From positions 1-21,105 of the forward strand of contig DGTU01000084.1 of assembly GCA_002394465.1 (NCBI GenBank): a DNA stretch of 21,105 bases, written 5' to 3'. The stretch's first letter is position 1. Every line of letters starts with the position of its first letter. Made by a program: the position numbers and the translations under genes. The notes beneath the pieces were generated by a model that was not told where the DNA came from, ran no database searches, and worked only from the letters and a program-made list of their open reading frames with translations. Positions 14,683 through 21,105 of the stretch are shown here, one piece after another. Origin of the DNA: Treponema sp. UBA4328. GTDB lineage: Bacteria > Spirochaetota > Spirochaetia > Treponematales > Treponemataceae.

Positions 14683-15826
14683 ATCTAATCTTCCAGGCGT
14701 CCGAATGATAGCGTTTCAGGAAATTCGTCCTATACTCTTCAAACCTGTTTTCAGAAATTGCGTTACGGATTTCTTTCATCATGTTGTGCAGGAAGTACAG
14801 GTTGTGGTAGCTTGCGAGCATTGAACCCAGGATTTCCTGCGACTTGAACAGATGACGGAGATAGGCACGTGAATAAGAGCGGCAGACCTTGCAGTTACAC
14901 TCAGGATCAAGGGGACCAAAATCGCGTGCAAACCTCTCCTGTTTTATCGGAAGGTTTCCGTCGCGGGTAAAGTAACTTCCGTTGCGGGCATTTCTGGTCG
15001 GAAGAACGCAGTCGAACATATCGATTCCGGAATGAACGGCATCAAGGATGTAATCCGGGGTTCCGATTCCCATTACGTATTTTGCCTTTTCTTTCGGGAG
15101 GTAATTCACAGTGAAGTCGAGCATAGAAGCAAAAACCTCAGGCGGCTCCCCTACGCTAAGTCCTCCGATTGCAATTGCAGGCATGTTCATTTCAGTGACG
15201 AACTCAGCCGACTGGACGCGCAGGTCCTCGAAGAAATTTCCCTGAACAATCGGCATGAGGATTCCTTTATAGCCACAGCCGCATTTACGGATCCATTCTT
15301 CTTTTGCGCGTTTAAGCCAGTTTTTAGTGATTTCAAGCGCGTGAACTGCAGCTTTTTTGTCCTCACCCCAGCCCGTACACACGTCAAGCTGCATCTGGAT
15401 GTCAGAGTTGAACTGGGCCTGAATATCGACGACACGCTCAGGTGTGAACATGTGACGGCTTCCGTCTATATTTGAAGAAAAAAGCGCTCCCTCTTCTGTA
15501 ATTTTACGCAGTTTTGAGAGGGACCAGACCTGGAATCCGCCCGAATCCGTGAGGAAGTTCTTTTTCCAGCCTGAAAAACCGTGCAGGCCGCCTGCTTCTT
15601 CGATGATATCCGGACCCGGGCGAAGGTAAAGGTGATATGTGTTTGCAAGAATGATTTCAAAACCGATTTCGTCGAGGTCATCTTTTGTGAGTGCCTTGAC
15701 GGTAGCGTTTGTTCCGACCGGCATAAAAACCGGAGTGGCAACATCGCCGTGAGGAAGATGCAGTACACCCGTGCGGGCCTTTCCGTCAGTGGATTCGTGC
15801 TTAATTTCAAAAATATTTTCAATCAT
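14681..15826 (-). CDS. tgt: Queuine/preQ1 tRNA-ribosyltransferase
   Basis: A 381-residue tRNA-guanine transglycosylase, which exchanges G34 in GUN-anticodon tRNAs for the queuosine precursor preQ1. Key residues are present: substrate-binding D94 in TDSGGFQV, the D147/C149 pair in QLDVCT, GGLSVGEP (218-227), the nucleophile D271 in GIDMFDCVLPTRNARNG, and the zinc ligands C309, C311, C314 and H340. Length and motifs match the bacterial family. The Val in LSVGEP matches preQ1-type bacterial enzymes, but queuine salvage cannot be excluded. No queuosine synthesis genes are in the window. The start has AGGAG about 6 nt upstream. The gene lies 28 bp after lptG and is co-transcribed with it. Confidence 0.96.
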   Translation of the reverse strand: MIENIFEIKHESTDGKARTGVLHLPHGDVATPVFMPVGTNATVKALTKDDLDEIGFEIILANTYHLYLRPGPDIIEEAGGLHGFSGWKKNFLTDSGGFQVWSLSKLRKITEEGALFSSNIDGSRHMFTPERVVDIQAQFNSDIQMQLDVCTGWGEDKKAAVHALEITKNWLKRAKEEWIRKCGCGYKGILMPIVQGNFFEDLRVQSAEFVTEMNMPAIAIGGLSVGEPPEVFASMLDFTVNYLPKEKAKYVMGIGTPDYILDAVHSGIDMFDCVLPTRNARNGSYFTRDGNLPIKQERFARDFGPLDPECNCKVCRSYSRAYLRHLFKSQEILGSMLASYHNLYFLHNMMKEIRNAISENRFEEYRTNFLKRYHSDAWKIR

Positions 15827-15854
15827 AAAAATCTCCTGTGTTTTTCCGCCCTGA

Positions 15855-16928
15855 CTAGGTTCTTGCGTGTTTCAGCAGAACAATACTGATAAAAATAAAC
15901 AGCACTACAGGGAACCAGGCACCCATAAACGGTGAAAGAATGCCGAATTTTGCCATAAGCATCGTTATCATCTGCGTAACATAAAACAGAACCGCCGCAC
16001 TGATTGAACTTGCAAGGCTTATAAGCATTACGTTCTTTCGCGTCTTTCCGCTCAATCCTATTGAAAGGAAAACGACTACAAACAGTATGAACGGGAATGC
16101 ATATTTTTTATAGTACTCGCTGAGTTCCTCGTTGCTCGGAAGTCCTGCGCGCATCAGGTGCTCAATGTATTTGCGGGCTTCTTCAGTATTTACGGTTTCA
16201 ACGCTTACGGTATTATTCTGGAAAGTTTCAGGCGGTTCAGTCAGACGTTTCGTTATTTCCCTGTCTGCTCCCTTTTTAACGCTCAGTGAATCTCCGTCAG
16301 GCGTATACTGAACCGGATTGGAAAGCATCCATACATCGTCGTTCCATTTTGCACTGTCCGCCTTGATGACGGCCTGAAGAGACTTGTCTTCGTTGCGTGC
16401 AATTATGTATACGGTATACAGGCGGCTTACATTGTCATCATAGTAGTCAGCCTTGTAAACTATATTTCCCCTGTCACCGAGAATTACGATATTGTCCTGG
16501 TTCTTTGAAGTTTCCTTGTTCAGGAGTTTTGTCTGAAGGGCCGTTTTTTCTGCATAGCTTGGAACTACGATATTGTCTTCAAAAAAGAAAAGCCCGAAAC
16601 TCAGAATAAATGAAAAAACAAGAAGCGGAAATGAAAAGCGCAGGAGTGAAATTCCTGAGGCAAAGATTGCAACAAGTTCATTACGCGCATAAAGGTCACT
16701 TAAGGTATATGAAACTGCAAAGAGAATTCCCATCGGAGTTGCATACCACAAAGTTTTCGGAATATACAGCCACATGAGGTAGAGGATGTCCCCTGCAGCG
16801 ACTTCGTTTGAGATAAAATTCCACAGGTTCATCAGAAGGTCGACCATTACAAGCGCAAAACTGAAGAAAAAAACTGCGCCGATAAACAGGGGAAGAAATT
16901 TTCTGAAAAGATATTTGAACATCGTCAT
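15855..16928 (-). CDS. lptG: LptG-like YjgP/YjgQ-family permease
   Basis: A 357-residue inner-membrane protein of the LptF/LptG (YjgP/YjgQ) family. Three hydrophobic helices lie in the first 115 residues (FLPLFIGAVFFFSFALVMVD; IPKTLWYATPMGILFAVSYT; LRFSFPLLVFSFILSFGLFFF). A periplasmic beta-rich domain of about 150 residues follows (VILGDRGNIVYKADYYDD...), then three more helices to the end. LptF and LptG form the membrane part of the LptB2FG transporter, which extracts lipopolysaccharide. Many treponemes are described as lacking classical LPS, so the lipid handled here is uncertain. The ATG overlaps the TGA of the preceding family member in ATGA, showing coupling as in lptFG pairs. F versus G is assigned by gene order and is less sure than the family. 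Confidence 0.85.
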   Translation of the reverse strand: MTMFKYLFRKFLPLFIGAVFFFSFALVMVDLLMNLWNFISNEVAAGDILYLMWLYIPKTLWYATPMGILFAVSYTLSDLYARNELVAIFASGISLLRFSFPLLVFSFILSFGLFFFEDNIVVPSYAEKTALQTKLLNKETSKNQDNIVILGDRGNIVYKADYYDDNVSRLYTVYIIARNEDKSLQAVIKADSAKWNDDVWMLSNPVQYTPDGDSLSVKKGADREITKRLTEPPETFQNNTVSVETVNTEEARKYIEHLMRAGLPSNEELSEYYKKYAFPFILFVVVFLSIGLSGKTRKNVMLISLASSISAAVLFYVTQMITMLMAKFGILSPFMGAWFPVVLFIFISIVLLKHART

Positions 16929-18313
16929 TTGCGTGCCAGCCTTATGTAAAAGAAGATTGCCGCAAGTCCGACCGCAGTATTAGGTGCCCACATCGTAAAA
17001 AATCCGTTGATTCCGCTTCTGTTGGAGAACATCTGTCCTATAATCATCGCAGCCCAGTAGAAAACCGCAATAAAAATTCCGATTATGAGGCCGATTGTCT
17101 GACCGTTATGCCGTCCGAACAGGAATGCAAGCGGCAGTGAAAGCAGCGCAAAAAAGAAGGAACCGAACGGAAGTGAAAATTTCTTGTTGAATTCCGTACG
17201 GTAGCGGTTGAGCTGTCTTGTGTTTTCACTGTTGATTTCTTCGATTGCCTGAATTTTTTTGTAAAGGTCATATGAAGTCATTTCGTTCGGGTTGATCTGC
17301 GTACGCTCAAAAACCGACGATTCAAATACGTTCAGGTCAAGTTTATCTGCGTGAAGGATATCATAGTCGTTTTTATTATTTTTATGAAAAGTAATTACCG
17401 TCGGATTTTCCATTTCGAGGCGCATGATGACACCCGAATCCTTTGATTTTTTAACGTCGGATTTTTCTGCAATTATAAGGCGCTCATTGCCCTCTTCATC
17501 CGTATCAAAAAAAAGTATGTCGCTTACCTGCGTCTTGTCGACTACTCCGATTACGAGAGTTTTGTCGTTCGTGCGCTTGATTGAATTTGACTGGAGTTCA
17601 ACTGCAGGATTTGAAGCGATTATGGATTTTTTAAGGTCGTTGTATTTTAGGGTTCCAAGCGGAAGGAGGTAGTCATTTACAAAGAAGGAACACAGTGAAA
17701 TCGTAACTCCAAGCGTAATAACCGGTACAAGTATTACCCTGTATCCCAGCCCGCTCGCACGGATAATCATTACCTCATTGTCAGAAGCAAGACGTCCGAG
17801 ACACATCAGAAAACCTACGAGGGTTGCATATGGAGCTGACTGGGCAATAATCATCGGAAGTGCATAGCTTATGAGTACGAGTACATCCCAGAGCGGGACA
17901 CGTTTTTTGAGGACTTCCTGCGCAATCAGAAGAATCTGGTTGCAGAAAAAAATCATGAAGAAAAAAAGGAACGCAACTGCAAAATAAAGGAAAAGCTCCC
18001 TGAAAATATAGCGGAGCATGACAAAGCGGTTAAGTCCGCCGTCGAGCTGCATTGCATTCTTAAAGAAATCACCGGCCCTGTCCTTTTTGAATCTGTAGCA
18101 GACCTTTGAAATTAACCTTGAGCCGTCATTCAGAAAATTAAAGGCGCGCCATTTTGCAAGAAGAAGTAAAAGATACTTTCTTACAGTTTTCCTTACAAGG
18201 CTGTTCTTCCAGCGGCTGCGGATAAAAAACCGTGAAGCTTCATACTTTCTGTATGCGTTTCTGCAGAGTGAGAGAAAGCGTTTTTTTAATGCCTCAAAGA
18301 AATTTTCCTGCAC
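16925..18313 (-). CDS. lptF: LptF-like permease with N-terminal extension
   Basis: A 462-residue LptF/LptG-family inner-membrane protein. The normal family start corresponds to about Met99 (MLRYIFRELFLYFAVAF). The family core follows: first helices at about 104-128, 145-165 and 195-215, a periplasmic domain (about 225-370), and three C-terminal helices (FGSFFFALLSLPLAFLFGRH to the end). About 98 mostly basic residues precede it, read from a GTG whose G is the last base of the dut TAG stop. No good ribosome-binding site precedes GTG1, Met88 or Met99, so the true start is uncertain. The open frame through the extension, with no other gene there, favours real coding. Together with the downstream partner it should form a lipid-export permease; the ATPase LptB is not in the window. 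Confidence 0.85.
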   Translation of the reverse strand: MQENFFEALKKRFLSLCRNAYRKYEASRFFIRSRWKNSLVRKTVRKYLLLLLAKWRAFNFLNDGSRLISKVCYRFKKDRAGDFFKNAMQLDGGLNRFVMLRYIFRELFLYFAVAFLFFFMIFFCNQILLIAQEVLKKRVPLWDVLVLISYALPMIIAQSAPYATLVGFLMCLGRLASDNEVMIIRASGLGYRVILVPVITLGVTISLCSFFVNDYLLPLGTLKYNDLKKSIIASNPAVELQSNSIKRTNDKTLVIGVVDKTQVSDILFFDTDEEGNERLIIAEKSDVKKSKDSGVIMRLEMENPTVITFHKNNKNDYDILHADKLDLNVFESSVFERTQINPNEMTSYDLYKKIQAIEEINSENTRQLNRYRTEFNKKFSLPFGSFFFALLSLPLAFLFGRHNGQTIGLIIGIFIAVFYWAAMIIGQMFSNRSGINGFFTMWAPNTAVGLAAIFFYIRLARK

Positions 18314-18756
18314 TAATTTTTACCGGTTGAACCGAATCCGCCGGCTCCCCTTTCAGTCTCATCAAGTACGCTGACTTTTTCAAAAACGGCCGTCGTAACA
18401 GGAGCAGCAACAATCTGCGCAATCCTGTCACCGTTTTTAACTTCAAAATCTTCAGAACCAAGGTTTATCAGGATGACCTTCACTTCGCCGCGATAGTCAG
18501 AATCAATTGTACCCGGAGTATTCAGGACAGTTACACCGTTTTTTGCTGCGAGCCCGGAGCGAGGGCGGACCTGTATTTCATAGCCTTCCGGAATTGCAAA
18601 ATATAGTCCGGTCGGAATCATTGCACGTTCACCTTTTCTGATTACTACCGGCTCAGAAAGAAATGCACATATGTCAGCTCCGGCAGCACCGGATGTCTTA
18701 TACTGTGGAATTACTGCTCCTTCAGAGGCAACACATTTAATGTTTACGCTGTTCAT
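18313..18756 (-). CDS. dut: Deoxyuridine 5'-triphosphate nucleotidohydrolase (dUTPase)
   Basis: A trimeric dUTPase that hydrolyses dUTP to dUMP and pyrophosphate, keeping uracil out of DNA and feeding dTMP synthesis. All five family motifs are present: 1 GAAGADICAF, 2 RPRSGLA, 3 NTPGTIDSDYRGEV with the catalytic Asp, 4 NGDRIAQIV, and 5 RGAGGFGSTG near the C-terminus. I set the start at the ATG at 18756 (147 residues, the usual size) rather than the in-frame TTG at 18783, because the extra nine residues are hydrophobic, not family-like, and would lie over the promoter. The ATG follows a perfect -10 box by 7 nt with no ribosome-binding site. Its TAG stop overlaps the GTG of lptF by one base. 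Confidence 0.95.
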   Translation of the reverse strand: MNSVNIKCVASEGAVIPQYKTSGAAGADICAFLSEPVVIRKGERAMIPTGLYFAIPEGYEIQVRPRSGLAAKNGVTVLNTPGTIDSDYRGEVKVILINLGSEDFEVKNGDRIAQIVAAPVTTAVFEKVSVLDETERGAGGFGSTGKN

Positions 18757-18763
18757 AGGCAGG

Positions 18764-18792
18764 ATTATAAAATAAATTTGCAAGATTTTAAA
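18764..18792 (-). promoter_or_regulatory. Promoter of the dut-lptF-lptG-tgt-HEAT operon, possibly leaderless
   Basis: A -10 TATAAT (18764-18769) and -35 TTTAAA (18787-18792) with a 17-bp spacer on the minus strand. The ATG of dut begins 7 nt after the -10 box. The spacer contains the -35 box of the divergent importer promoter, so the two polymerases would compete for the same DNA. Confidence 0.55.
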
Positions 18793-18806
18793 GTCGGACT
18801 TAGAAT
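18778..18806 (+). promoter_or_regulatory. Promoter of the ABC importer operon
   Basis: A -35 TTGCAA (18778-18783) and -10 TAGAAT (18801-18806) with a 17-bp spacer. The predicted start near 18813 gives a 37-nt leader that contains the TTGTGCA repeats and the ribosome-binding site. Both boxes are non-perfect, which suits a regulated promoter. Confidence 0.45.
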
Positions 18807-18816
18807 TAAATCAGCG

Positions 18817-18834
18817 TTGTGCACGGTTTGTGCA
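18817..18834 (+). promoter_or_regulatory. TTGTGCA direct repeat, candidate operator
   Basis: Two exact copies of TTGTGCA (18817-18823 and 18828-18834) are spaced 11 bp apart, about one helical turn, so a protein could contact both on one face. They fall just after the predicted transcription start, a normal place for a repressor site. The first copy also contains the palindrome GTGCAC. The regulator is unknown. Confidence 0.4.
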
Positions 18835-18840
18835 TAAAAT

Positions 18841-18846
18841 GGAGGT
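18841..18846 (+). promoter_or_regulatory. Strong Shine-Dalgarno site of the binding-protein gene
   Basis: GGAGGT is a perfect anti-16S match but lies only 3 nt before the ATG at 18850, closer than usual. It is the strongest ribosome-binding site in the window and agrees with high expression of a binding protein. Confidence 0.75.
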
Positions 18847-18849
18847 TAT

Positions 18850-19941
18850 ATGAAACGTGTTTTATCCGCAATTGCTGGTCTTGCAGTGGTATTAGCCTTT
18901 GCATCATGCAGTAAAAAAGAAGCCGCTCCACAGGAAACGGCCTCATCAGAACTTATTGAAGCAGCTAAAGCTGAGGGTGCCCTCACTGTCTACGGCTCAT
19001 GCGAGGAAGAATATCTTTCTGCAGCAGTAAAGACATTCGAGGCTAAGTACGGAATCCCGACTAAATACCAGAGGCTTTCTACTTCAGAAGTATTCACAAA
19101 AATCAAGGAAGAAAACGGAAATCCTTCTGCTGACGTATGGTTCGGCGGCACTACGGATCCTTACAATGAAGCCGTAGCTAAAGGCCTTCTCGAATCTTAT
19201 GATGCAGAGAACGCAAAGAACCTCATCAGTCCGGACTATAAGGACACTACAAACTGCTGGTTCGGAATCTACAAGGGAATCCTCGGATTCATGGTTGATC
19301 AGGAAGAACTTGCAGCACGCAAACTCGAAGCACCAAAAACATGGGATGATCTTCTTAAACCTGAATACAAGGGTCTCATCATGCTTTCTAACCCGAATAC
19401 AGCCGGAACTGCAAAACTCGTAATCAACACAATGATTCAGATGAAAGGCCATGATGCTGCAATGGAATATTTCAAGAAACTCGACAAGAACATTGCACAG
19501 TACACAAAATCAGGTTCAGGTCCTTCAAAGATGGTTGGTCCTCATGAATGTGTAATCGGTGTAGGATTCCTTCATGACGGTATCTACCAGATTCTCCAGG
19601 GATACAACAACATCGGACTTATCGTTCCTGCAGACGGAACTTCATTCGAAGTCGGAGCTACTGCAATCTTCAAGGGAGCAAAACACCCGAATGCTGCAAA
19701 ACTCTGGATCGAATATGCCCTTTCACCGGAATGCGTAAACCAGGCAAAAGAGTCTGGTTCATACCAGTTCCTCGTTCTGAACAATGCAGAACAGCCTAAA
19801 GAAGCTGCTCAGTTCGGCCTCGACATGAACAACACAATCAAGTACGACTTCGAGGATGCAAAGAAGAACAGCGCTAAATACGTTGAAGACTTCTTCAAGG
19901 CTCTCGAAAGCGCAGCTGACGACCGCTTCAAGACAAAATAA
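18850..19941 (+). CDS. ABC importer substrate-binding lipoprotein, Fe3+ type (FbpA/AfuA-like)
   Basis: A 363-residue extracellular solute-binding lipoprotein. The signal MKRVLSAIAGLAVVLAFASC ends in a lipobox with Cys20. The mature part has the periplasmic-binding-protein type II pattern: LTVYGSCEEEYLSAAVKTFE, then KYGIPTKYQRLSTSEVFTKI, ADVWFGGTTDPYNEAVAKGL, APKTWDDLLKPEYKGLIMLS and NPNTAGTAKLVINTM. This wording is typical of the iron(III)/2-aminoethylphosphonate branch. The paired Tyr that holds iron in FbpA is not obvious (the segment reads FLHDGIYQILQGY), so the ligand could be ferric iron, another metal chelate, an organophosphonate or a sugar phosphate. Codons are biased to C-ending forms (TTC, ATC, CTC, AAC), suggesting high expression. 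It is first in the importer operon; a hairpin with T-tract follows. Confidence 0.9.
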   Translation: MKRVLSAIAGLAVVLAFASCSKKEAAPQETASSELIEAAKAEGALTVYGSCEEEYLSAAVKTFEAKYGIPTKYQRLSTSEVFTKIKEENGNPSADVWFGGTTDPYNEAVAKGLLESYDAENAKNLISPDYKDTTNCWFGIYKGILGFMVDQEELAARKLEAPKTWDDLLKPEYKGLIMLSNPNTAGTAKLVINTMIQMKGHDAAMEYFKKLDKNIAQYTKSGSGPSKMVGPHECVIGVGFLHDGIYQILQGYNNIGLIVPADGTSFEVGATAIFKGAKHPNAAKLWIEYALSPECVNQAKESGSYQFLVLNNAEQPKEAAQFGLDMNNTIKYDFEDAKKNSAKYVEDFFKALESAADDRFKTK

Positions 19942-19959
19942 AACGAACATCCTGATTAC

Positions 19960-20027
19960 GACGCTGATACACACAGATAAACGCGGATATAAATAATTAT
20001 CTGCGTGAATCTGTGTGAATCTGCGTC
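19960..20027. repeat. Palindromic repeat of 10-bp units between binding-protein and permease genes
   Basis: Two 30-nt arms (19960-19989 and 19998-20027) are reverse complements with five mismatches, around an 8-nt AT loop. Each arm is three 10-bp units close to ATCTGYGTGA; the right arm reads ATCTGCGTGA, ATCTGTGTGA, ATCTGCGTCT. Seven T follow after two bases on the plus strand (20030-20036), so the transcript could form a strong terminator or attenuator. This would lower permease relative to binding-protein mRNA and protect the upstream message from 3' decay. Confidence 0.8.
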
Positions 20028-20061
20028 TATTTTTTTGGTTTTTTCACGAAAAGGAAAATAT

Positions 20062-21105
20062 ATGAAACATAAAAATCAGGGACGTGCGCTCGACAGAAGG
20101 AAATTCTTTGCTGATCCGATGCTGATTGCAATGATAATCGTTCTTCTTGTCTTTCTCGCTCTCTTTATACTTTACCCGCTTCTCATGGTTCTTCTGGACA
20201 GTCTTTATGAGAACGAAACAGTTACTATAGATGTATTCAAACGGATCCTGAGTATGTCCCGGTTCAGGACGGCGTTTACAAACACGCTCACGCTCGGTTT
20301 TATTACGGGAATTGCTTCGACGGCTATCGGACTTCTGTTCGCCTATGTCGAGGTCTACGTCAAACTAAAGACAAAGGTTCTTTCGGGACTTTTCAAGCTG
20401 GTCTCAATGCTGCCTATCGTTTCGCCGCCCTTTGTCCTCTCACTTTCGATGATTATGCTTTTCGGGCGCTCTGGTATCATTACCCGCTCGATTCTTCATA
20501 TAAATGATTCTAATATCTACGGACTCAAGGGAATCGCTATCGTTCAGATAATGACGTTCTTCCCGGTCTGTTACCTCATGCTCAAGGGTCTTCTCAAAAA
20601 CATAGATCCTTCACTGGAGGAAGCATCCCGTGATATGGGTGCCAGCAGATGGAAGGTCTTTACCAGCGTTACGTTTCCGCTCCTGCTTCCTGGACTTGGA
20701 AATGCTTTCCTTGTAACGTTCATTGAGTCGGTTGCAGATTTTGCAAACCCTATGCTCATCGGTGGAGACTACGATACCCTGGCAACAACGATTTACCTTC
20801 AGGTTACCGGTGCCTATGACTCTACCGGTGCAGCTGCCATGTCTGTCGTCCTGCTTTCACTTACGGTAGTCCTCTTCCTGATTCAGAAGTACTATCTGGA
20901 AAAGAAAACGGCCGCCACCCTTACCGGAAAGGCAAGCCGTGCACGAATGCTCATTACAGACAAAAGCGTACGCGTTCCTCTGTCTGCACTGTGTGGACTT
21001 GCAAGTGCATTCGTTCTCCTTCTGTACATAATGGTTCCGTTCGGAGCACTTTTCAAGCTCTGGGGACGCGACTATTCCCTCTCTTTCAAATGGTTTGACT
21101 ACATG
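20062..21105 (+). CDS. ABC importer permease, FbpB type (runs off the right edge)
   Basis: The first 348 codons of an inner-membrane permease of the iron(III)-type importer family; the frame is still open at the last base. The ATG at 20062 has AAAGGAAAA upstream. Membrane segments begin at about residue 22 (LIAMIIVLLVFLALFILYPL), with several more to about 290 and the start of a second set at about 310 (VPLSALCGLASAFVLLLYIM). This matches the fused two-permease-domain layout of FbpB-type proteins. The first EAA loop, which docks on the ATPase, is EEASRDMGASRWKVF followed by PLLLPGLGNAF. It follows the binding-protein gene by 120 bp, and an ATPase gene is expected beyond the window. The family is clear; the substrate follows the binding protein and is unproven. 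Confidence 0.93.
   Translation, partial: MKHKNQGRALDRRKFFADPMLIAMIIVLLVFLALFILYPLLMVLLDSLYENETVTIDVFKRILSMSRFRTAFTNTLTLGFITGIASTAIGLLFAYVEVYVKLKTKVLSGLFKLVSMLPIVSPPFVLSLSMIMLFGRSGIITRSILHINDSNIYGLKGIAIVQIMTFFPVCYLMLKGLLKNIDPSLEEASRDMGASRWKVFTSVTFPLLLPGLGNAFLVTFIESVADFANPMLIGGDYDTLATTIYLQVTGAYDSTGAAAMSVVLLSLTVVLFLIQKYYLEKKTAATLTGKASRARMLITDKSVRVPLSALCGLASAFVLLLYIMVPFGALFKLWGRDYSLSFKWFDYM

Noticed and set aside
15032..15475. Plus-strand open frame of 147 codons
   Set aside because: Entirely antisense to the catalytic part of tgt, with no start signals.
18757..18783. TTG at 18783 as the dut start
   Set aside because: It adds nine hydrophobic residues not expected for dUTPase and would place the start upstream of the promoter -10 box.
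18835..18840. TAAAAT as the -10 box of the importer promoter
   Set aside because: It abuts the Shine-Dalgarno site, so the transcript would start after it, and no -35 lies at proper spacing. The TTGCAA/TAGAAT pair fits better.

Overview
The window looks like chromosome from a host-associated treponeme (Spirochaetota, probably Treponemataceae). I infer this from gene content and style: relaxed spirochaete-type lipoboxes, a soluble chemoreceptor beside a FIST protein, LptF/LptG- and Mla-type envelope transport genes, a bactofilin, MtaB, and a DEAH helicase with an unfamiliar C-terminus. No database search was possible, so the genus is an inference. I saw no phage, insertion sequence, CRISPR array or rRNA. 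The DNA is almost fully coding, and no gap without a gene reaches 300 bases.

From 1 to about 18,770 everything is on the minus strand, in short operons. Read in the direction of transcription (right to left) they are: dut-lptF-lptG-tgt-HEAT-repeat protein; bactofilin-TPR protein-mtaB; mlaE-mlaF-mlaD-TPR lipoprotein; a tRNA-Lys(UUU) with its own promoter and terminator; a CapA-like lipoprotein with the DEAH helicase; a FliM-like protein, FIST protein and soluble MCP; and the 5' end of fusA, which runs off the left edge. At 18,757-18,849 the polarity flips at a compact divergent promoter region. A plus-strand ABC importer operon (Fe3+-type binding lipoprotein and FbpB-type permease) then runs off the right edge.

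The best candidate for an undescribed system is the three-gene signalling cluster at 516-3291. It pairs a soluble MCP with an altered hairpin tip and a FIST sensor-like protein. The third member is a short FliM-like protein that keeps the N-terminal CheY-P-binding peptide (LAQAEIDRLLG) but has no room for the C-terminal FliN-like domain. Together they could sense a small molecule and touch the motor pathway by an unusual route.

Other notable signals are as follows. Four genes (capA-like, mlaE, bactofilin, dut) have a -10 hexamer only 6-8 nt before the start codon and no Shine-Dalgarno sequence, which suggests leaderless transcripts. A long palindrome built of 10-bp units separates the binding-protein gene from its permease. 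A hairpin sharing the same CACAGA/TCTGTG core lies between the MCP gene and fusA. A degenerate 7-bp tandem array sits between tgt and the HEAT-repeat gene. A TTGTGCA direct repeat lies just after the predicted start of the importer transcript.
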